Source of the DNA: Mycobacterium sp. IDR2000157661
GTDB taxonomy: Bacteria > Actinomycetota > Actinomycetes > Mycobacteriales > Mycobacteriaceae
Length of the DNA stretch: 64,000 nt
Assembly (NCBI RefSeq): GCF_022317005.1
Contig: NZ_CP081006.1
Coordinates: 1,612,001 to 1,676,000, forward strand
Reading direction: 5' to 3'
Shown: in pieces, positions 59,285 through 64,000 of the stretch
Layout of the letters: every line of letters begins with the position of its first letter
Numbering within the stretch: the stretch's first letter is position 1
The notes under the pieces: generated by a model
The model's database searches: none
Told to the model about the DNA's origin: nothing
Seen by the model: only the letters and a program-made list of their open reading frames with translations
Position numbers and translations under genes: made by a program

Positions 59285-60901
59285 ATGTCCAGTGATCAGG
59301 GTGCACGAGAAGATCTCGAACGCCACCAGCGAGACCCGCATGGTGACGACGAGGTCGACATGCAATCGGCGGGCGAGCGCGCGCCGGCCGAGAGCACGTC
59401 GACATTTCGGAGGCGCTGGATCGGTTTCGGCGGCGGGCTGCTGCTGGCGGTGCTCGTGTATACGGTGCTGCCCGGCGACCTGGCCCACGCAGCCAAGACC
59501 ACCGCCGCCATCGCAGTCCTCATGGGTGTCTGGTGGATGACTGAAGCCATCCCGATCCCGGCCACTGCATTGCTGCCACTGGTCGTCTTCCCGATTCTCA
59601 TCGGCGACGTGGGCGTCTCCGACGTCGGCGCCTACTACGGCAGCGACATCATCTTCCTCTTCATGGGCGGATTCCTCATTGCCCTCGCAATGCAGCGGTG
59701 GAACCTGCACCGGCGCATCGCGTTGCTGACGGTACGGGCGATGGGTACCGGTGCAACGCGGGTCATCGCCGGTTTCATGCTCGCCACAGCATTCCTCAGC
59801 ATGTGGGTCTCCAACACCGCGACCGCAGTGATGATGGTGCCGATCGGCGTCTCGGTCCTGATGCTGGCCGGCACGGTGTCGGTTCCCCGAAGCGAAGGCG
59901 ACCAGGAGGTCAGCGGGGGGGACGCGACCGACGACGAGGAAGTGCAGGAGCAGGTTAAAGCATCCAACTTCGGCACCGCGCTGATGCTGGGTATCGCCTA
60001 CGCGGCCTCGGTCGGTTCCCTCGCCACGATCATCGGCACACCGCCGAACACCTTGCTGGTGGGCTACCTGGAGGACGAGCAGAACATCGACATCGGCTTC
60101 GGCCAGTGGATGCTGCTGGGCCTTCCGCTGGCCACCGTCATGCTGGTGCTGACCTGGCTGCTGCTGGCCAAGGTGATCTTCAAGCCGGAGATCAAGGAGC
60201 TCCCAGGCGGCAAGAAGTTGTTCGACACTGAGTTGGCCAAACTCGGGCGTCCCTCAGGCGGTGAGCGGCGCGTCGCGGTGATCTTCGCCCTCGCAGCCGT
60301 CAGCTGGATATCGTTTCCGCTGATCTGGGAGGATCCGCCCATCTCCGATTCCGGCATCGCGATAGCGGCCGGCCTGCTGTTGTTCATCCTTCCGGCAGGA
60401 GCGAGACTCGGTGTGCGACTGCTGGATTGGACCACCGCGGTGCAACTCCCGTGGGGCGTGCTGTTGTTGTTCGGGTGCGGGCTGGCGCTGTCCTCTCAGT
60501 TCAGCGCCTCGGGACTCACCGAGTGGATCGGTACCCAGGCGCAGACCCTGCAGGGGCTGCCGATTCTGCTGTTGGTCGGGTTGATCACGACCGGGGTGAT
60601 CTTCCTGACCGAGCTGACCAGCAACACCGCCACCGCAGCAACGTTCCTGCCGGTGATTGGTGGGGTCGCGATGGGCATCGGTGCGGATCCGTTGCTGCTG
60701 ACGATACCGGTCGCCCTCGCGGCGACGTCGGCATTCATGCTTCCGGTGGCGACCCCGCCCAATGCGATCGTCTTCGGCACCGGATACGTCAACATCGGCA
60801 GCATGGTCAAGGGCGGAATCTGGCTCAACCTCATAGCGATCCTGCTCATCAGCGTGGCCACCACGACGCTGGCGGTGTGGGTGTTCAACATCACCACCTG
60901 A
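59285..60901 (+). CDS. SLC13/DASS family dicarboxylate (anion) transporter
   Basis: A 538-residue membrane protein with about eleven hydrophobic segments. Two helix-hairpin repeats each carry the SNT motif of the DASS family: VSNTATAVMMVPIG and LTSNTATAATFLPV, which bind Na+ or substrate. The opening MTEAIPIPATALLPLVVFPI and ATIIGTPPNTLLVG, later MLPVATPPNAIVFGTG, are equally typical. It should import succinate, malate, citrate or sulfate with Na+. The region 195-225 (SEGDQEVSGGDATDDEEVQE) is a charged loop longer than usual. GGGGAGGAG precedes the ATG. Confidence 0.9.
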   Translation: MSSDQGAREDLERHQRDPHGDDEVDMQSAGERAPAESTSTFRRRWIGFGGGLLLAVLVYTVLPGDLAHAAKTTAAIAVLMGVWWMTEAIPIPATALLPLVVFPILIGDVGVSDVGAYYGSDIIFLFMGGFLIALAMQRWNLHRRIALLTVRAMGTGATRVIAGFMLATAFLSMWVSNTATAVMMVPIGVSVLMLAGTVSVPRSEGDQEVSGGDATDDEEVQEQVKASNFGTALMLGIAYAASVGSLATIIGTPPNTLLVGYLEDEQNIDIGFGQWMLLGLPLATVMLVLTWLLLAKVIFKPEIKELPGGKKLFDTELAKLGRPSGGERRVAVIFALAAVSWISFPLIWEDPPISDSGIAIAAGLLLFILPAGARLGVRLLDWTTAVQLPWGVLLLFGCGLALSSQFSASGLTEWIGTQAQTLQGLPILLLVGLITTGVIFLTELTSNTATAATFLPVIGGVAMGIGADPLLLTIPVALAATSAFMLPVATPPNAIVFGTGYVNIGSMVKGGIWLNLIAILLISVATTTLAVWVFNITT

Positions 60902-61256
60902 CAACTCCGCAGGGCGAGCACGTGAGAGCCCGCGCTCCTTTGCTACGAAGAAGACTGACGCAGTGCGATTTTCCGGGGCGAGCATGTTGACGCAGCCGGG
61001 GCCGGTACCGAGGCATCCCTGGATGACCATCCGGGATACATGGACGGCGCGTGCGCGGCGGAGGGCGGGCCGCAGCCGAACTACGCAGCGTGCCCTAAGC
61101 ACGACCGCTAAGGCGTCCGAGTGCCGAGATAGGAGACTCAGCGATCGGGGGGCGGACATCGTCGCGAACGGTGGAACAGGACATCGACTCGTACTGCCCC
61201 GCGGGGTCGAAGCGGGAGTCGCCGGTCTCGCGCAGAAGAAGGTCGCTGGCTAGCAA
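60902..61256. other. 355-bp intergenic region without recognisable gene
   Basis: Between the convergent SLC13 and dnaB genes. A 96-codon frame (60963-61253, plus) is open but has no recognisable protein features and poor codon bias, so I do not call it. No long stem with tail, no tRNA and no repeat was seen; only a loopless CCCCGCGGGG at 61197-61206. Confidence 0.6.
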
Positions 61257-63923
61257 CTATTGCTTGGCCATGTTCGCGAAGCGGCTCAAATGCAGTTGGT
61301 GCGCAACGGTAATGGTCTTTGTGGGACCGTTGCGGTGCTTGCCGAGAATCAGATCCGCCTCGCCGCCGCGCGGGTCATCCCGCTCGAACGCATCCGGCCG
61401 GTGCAACAGGATGACCATATCCGCATCTTGTTCGAGCGAGTTATGCAATGTTATGCAATTGGCCGTAAAGTTATGCGTTCCGGGGACCGTGGCATCGTAT
61501 ACGTCTACCCATCCGATACTCCTGATCTCGACGATCCTGTCCCAGAACACATCGTTCGTCGCGAGATCATGCAACTCCGCATCGTTGAGGACCGCCGCCG
61601 CCTTATGCACACGTTTGCGCCCGGCCGGATGCTTCCACATAGTTGATCCACAAAACTTCGTACCCATGGATTGGGCGAAGGACCGTTGCGGCGCTCCGGT
61701 TTCTGCGAGCAGACGCCTGACCCGATGCCAAACCTCAACAGGGATGGTATCGGAGTTCGCAGTCGCAACAACGTTCTCGAGGTTCGCTATGACCTCCCGA
61801 CCCGCGAAGAACTTCGCTCCATTGACATCCACTCGTTGGAGGAATCTCCGCTGATTGCTAGCACCGAAAATGTTGAGGTGCCACGAGTCGCGGTATCCCG
61901 CCTTTCGTGCGCGATAGATTCGACTTTGAATTCCCAGGCGCAGCAACAGCAGCATGACGTCGTCGACCAACTGCCGGCTGGTCGACGCGTAATAGACCCG
62001 GCCTTGCTGGATCTTGTGATCCCACCGCACGGAGCCATCCGTCGCCCACAAGTGCCGCAGAAACAGCGCAACCTGATCGTTAGGCAGCGCGAAAACCTCT
62101 CGCGGAACGAATTTCTCGTAGCTCCGCTTCCCGAACAGGCCGAGCTTGTCCAGCCACGCAGCGATCGGATTCCGCTTGCCGTGCGTCAACCGGTACGGCG
62201 CCGGCAGCCGCAGCGTCGTCACCCGCGCCGCCGCATACTCGTCACGAACGGCTCTGACCCCGAAGTGCTGCGCCGCCCGTGAAACTGCCGCAAGGTTCAA
62301 CTCGTCGATGCTCGCGTAGCGAATCGGCTGATTCCTCACACACGACCCGTCACCGATCATGTGCGCCAACAGGATGACTCCCGAGTCGTCCATCCGCTGG
62401 GTCTGCACCGGCTCGGGCACCCGGCGCGGAACCGCTACCCGGTCGCCCACCGTCAACTCACCCAACGGCGTCCATCCGTCGAATGTCAGGAACGGGTGGT
62501 TCGCCGTCGCCTCCACCTCGCGGCCCGACGCCAGCCGAACCTTGAAAACTTCCTTGTGCCCGCTGTAGAACACGTTCGTCATGGGCCGCGCGACCACCCG
62601 CTTGCGCTCGTCGAGTGACCACACCAGCGGCCGCTCGCCGGTGCGCATCAGCTCGCCGAACGTCACCTCGGCGCCCGTGTCCGCCCGCAGGATTCGCGTA
62701 TTGGCCGTCAGGCAGCCCGACTCACGCAGATCCGACACCATCGGCTTCTTGTCGGTGCGTTGCTCGGGCCCGCGATTCAGTTGGCTGATCGCGACCACCG
62801 GAACGTCGAGTTCCTTGGCCATCAGCTTGAGGCTTCGCGAGAAGTCCGAAACTTCCTGCTGGCGCGACTCGTACTTCTTGCCCGACGTCATCAGCTGCAT
62901 GTAGTCGACGACGATCAGCCGCAGCCCGGCCTTCTGCGACAGCCGGCGGGCCTTCGCGCGGATCTCCATCATCGTCAGGTTGGGCGAGTCGTCGATGTAC
63001 AGCGGCGCCTCACTGATCTCACTCATCCGCCGCGCCAGCCGCGTCCAGTCGTCGTCGCTCATCCGGCCCGAACGCATGTCGGCCAGCTTGATCTTCGCCT
63101 CCGCCGACAGCAGCCGCATGACGATCTCGGACTTGCTCATCTCGAGAGAGAAAATGACGCTCGGCATCTGGTGCTTGATCGAGCACGACCGCATGAAATC
63201 GAGTCCCAAGGTCGATTTACCCACACCAGGCCGCGCCGCGATGATGATCATCTGGCCGGCGTGCAGGCCGTTGGTCACCTCGTCGAGCTCGACGAACCCC
63301 GTCGGCACGCCGCGCGCGATGCCGCCCTGCGAGGCGATCGCGTCGATCTCGTCCATCGTCGGCTGCAGGATCTCCTCGAGCACCACGAAGTCCTCGGCCG
63401 CCCGCCGCTCGGTCACGTCGTAGATCTCGGCCTGCGCGCGGTCGACGATCTCGTTGACGTCGGCGCCCTCGGCCCCCGCGTAGCCGTACTGCACGACCCG
63501 CGTGCCGGCCTCGACCAGCCGGCGCAGCAGCGCCTTCTCCGCGACGATGCCCGCATAGAAGCCGGCGTTGGCGGCCGTCGGCACCGTGGAAATTAGGGTG
63601 TGCAGATACGGTGCCCCGCCGATGCGGCGCAACAGCCCGCGGCGGTCCAGCTCGGCGGCCACGGTCACCGCGTCGGCCGGCTCACCCTTGCCGTAGAGAT
63701 CGAGGATCGCGTCATAGACGTTCTGGTGCGCCGGGCGGTAGAAGTCGCCGGGACGCAGCCGTTCGAGCACGTCGGCGATGGCGTCCTTGCTCAGCAGCAT
63801 CCCGCCGAGCACCGCCTGCTCGGCGGCCTGATCCTGCGGGGGCTGACGCCCGAAGTCCTCGCTCGGCCGCGGCGCCTGGTGTGACTCCGTGTCCGGACGC
63901 CCGAGGTCATCGACGACAGCCAC
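61257..63923 (-). CDS. dnaB: Replicative DNA helicase DnaB with intein
   Basis: An 888-residue precursor. The N-extein (1-403) has the DnaB N-terminal domain (AAEQAVLGGMLLSKDAIADV) and the RecA-like core with Walker A ARPGVGKSTLGLDF, motif H2 LIVVDYMQLMTSGKKY and GPEQRTDKKPMVSDLRESG. An intein of 425 residues (404-828) splits it before SLEQDADMVILLHRPDAFER, and the C-extein (829-888) finishes the core. After splicing, DnaB is about 463 residues and forms the hexamer that unwinds the replication fork. The GTG at 63923 gives VAVVDDLGRPD as in mycobacterial DnaB; the frame opens 12 bases earlier. GAGGGG is upstream. It is usually downstream of rplI and ssb, which would lie past the window edge. 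Confidence 0.95.
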   Translation of the reverse strand: MAVVDDLGRPDTESHQAPRPSEDFGRQPPQDQAAEQAVLGGMLLSKDAIADVLERLRPGDFYRPAHQNVYDAILDLYGKGEPADAVTVAAELDRRGLLRRIGGAPYLHTLISTVPTAANAGFYAGIVAEKALLRRLVEAGTRVVQYGYAGAEGADVNEIVDRAQAEIYDVTERRAAEDFVVLEEILQPTMDEIDAIASQGGIARGVPTGFVELDEVTNGLHAGQMIIIAARPGVGKSTLGLDFMRSCSIKHQMPSVIFSLEMSKSEIVMRLLSAEAKIKLADMRSGRMSDDDWTRLARRMSEISEAPLYIDDSPNLTMMEIRAKARRLSQKAGLRLIVVDYMQLMTSGKKYESRQQEVSDFSRSLKLMAKELDVPVVAISQLNRGPEQRTDKKPMVSDLRESGCLTANTRILRADTGAEVTFGELMRTGERPLVWSLDERKRVVARPMTNVFYSGHKEVFKVRLASGREVEATANHPFLTFDGWTPLGELTVGDRVAVPRRVPEPVQTQRMDDSGVILLAHMIGDGSCVRNQPIRYASIDELNLAAVSRAAQHFGVRAVRDEYAAARVTTLRLPAPYRLTHGKRNPIAAWLDKLGLFGKRSYEKFVPREVFALPNDQVALFLRHLWATDGSVRWDHKIQQGRVYYASTSRQLVDDVMLLLLRLGIQSRIYRARKAGYRDSWHLNIFGASNQRRFLQRVDVNGAKFFAGREVIANLENVVATANSDTIPVEVWHRVRRLLAETGAPQRSFAQSMGTKFCGSTMWKHPAGRKRVHKAAAVLNDAELHDLATNDVFWDRIVEIRSIGWVDVYDATVPGTHNFTANCITLHNSLEQDADMVILLHRPDAFERDDPRGGEADLILGKHRNGPTKTITVAHQLHLSRFANMAKQ
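61440..62714 (-). other. DnaB intein with LAGLIDADG homing endonuclease
   Basis: A 425-residue intein, residues 404-828 of the precursor. It begins with Cys (CLTANTRILRADTG, block A) and ends HN, with Ser as the first C-extein residue (ITLHN/SLEQ). Block B is ATANHPFLT; block F/G is WVDVYDATVPGTHNF and TANCITLHN. Two LAGLIDADG-like motifs, LLAHMIGDG and FLRHLWATDG, mark a homing endonuclease; both acidic residues are kept, so it may be active. Insertion is at RESG/S, the same site as in Synechocystis DnaB and one used in mycobacterial DnaB. All splice residues look normal. Confidence 0.93.
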
Positions 63924-64000
63924 GAAGCGCTTCACCCCCTCTGCTGTTCATCGAACGTCAGTTCGATAGCCGTCTCTCGCGACTGTAGATCAGACCGCCG

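Noticed and set aside
61197..61206. CCCCGCGGGG as terminator
   Set aside because: No loop and no T tail; cannot form a useful hairpin alone.
60963..61253. 96-codon frame between the SLC13 and dnaB genes
   Set aside because: Arg/Ala/Gly-rich, no domain, no ribosome site, start uncertain.
1..64000. tRNA, rRNA, CRISPR or prophage
   Set aside because: No TPsiC-like arm with cloverleaf, no rRNA core sequence, no spaced repeats and no phage structural genes were seen on either strand.

Overview
The window is a 64 kb piece of a high-GC actinobacterial chromosome, almost certainly a rapidly growing Mycobacterium (Mycolicibacterium). The markers are a DnaB helicase with an intein at the RESG/S site, a DesA3-type desaturase with its ferredoxin reductase, HadA/HadB-type dehydratases, a WS/DGAT wax-ester/triacylglycerol synthase, DUF732 and DUF1906 exported proteins, an F420-type LLM oxidoreductase, GTG starts, and many leaderless promoters (TANNNT 6-7 bases before the start codon). 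I see no phage, insertion sequence, CRISPR array, rRNA or tRNA. All calls come from reading the sequence; none was checked by a database search.

Layout. 0-4.4 kb: a NUDIX gene diverges from a three-gene unit made of a small Gly/Asp-rich peptide of three 23-residue repeats, a JmjC/cupin oxygenase, and a sucrase/ferredoxin-like Fe-S protein. An FNT channel and a metallophosphoesterase remnant follow. 4.4-17.8 kb: housekeeping and accessory metabolism (SDR, DUF732, FMN glutamate-synthase-like protein, amidase, TenA, ECF42 sigma factor with its DGPF protein, SQR-like flavoprotein, crotonase, GH3 glycosidase, MHS transporter). 18-30 kb: ThrE exporter, LLM oxidoreductase, an SDR/Baeyer-Villiger-type monooxygenase pair, MpaB-type oxygenase, rhodanese lipoprotein, alpha/beta hydrolase, GT87 mannosyltransferase, COG4315 lipoprotein, and two overlapping acyl-CoA dehydrogenases. 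30-40 kb: an Acg-like nitroreductase, a secreted proline-rich repeat protein, a TetR regulator divergent from the ferredoxin reductase/desA3 operon, a GH6 enzyme, vapBC, a fused HadA/HadB-like dehydratase and WS/DGAT. 40-53 kb: DsbA-like protein, GH5-like enzyme, fused spermidine-synthase/transporter protein, CPA2 antiporter, HadA paralogue, NDH-2-like protein, lycopene cyclase, MFS and APC transporters, DUF1906 protein and a coiled-coil M15-like cell-wall enzyme. 53-64 kb: a second vapBC, a frameshifted remnant, DUF4174 and CIA30 exported proteins, a DUF3516-type helicase, an L,D-transpeptidase-like protein, an SLC13 transporter and dnaB.

How genes work together. The desaturase, its reductase, the HadA/B-like dehydratases, the acyl-CoA dehydrogenases and WS/DGAT point to active lipid building and storage. 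The DUF1906, M15-like, L,D-transpeptidase, GH6 and GH5 proteins act outside the membrane on wall or polysaccharide. The most unusual locus is the repeat-peptide/JmjC/ferredoxin unit at 821-3193. It has the layout of a small system in which an iron/2-oxoglutarate oxygenase hydroxylates a ribosomally made repeat peptide. The three DNA repeats differ only at silent third positions of the peptide frame, which is good internal evidence that the peptide is real.
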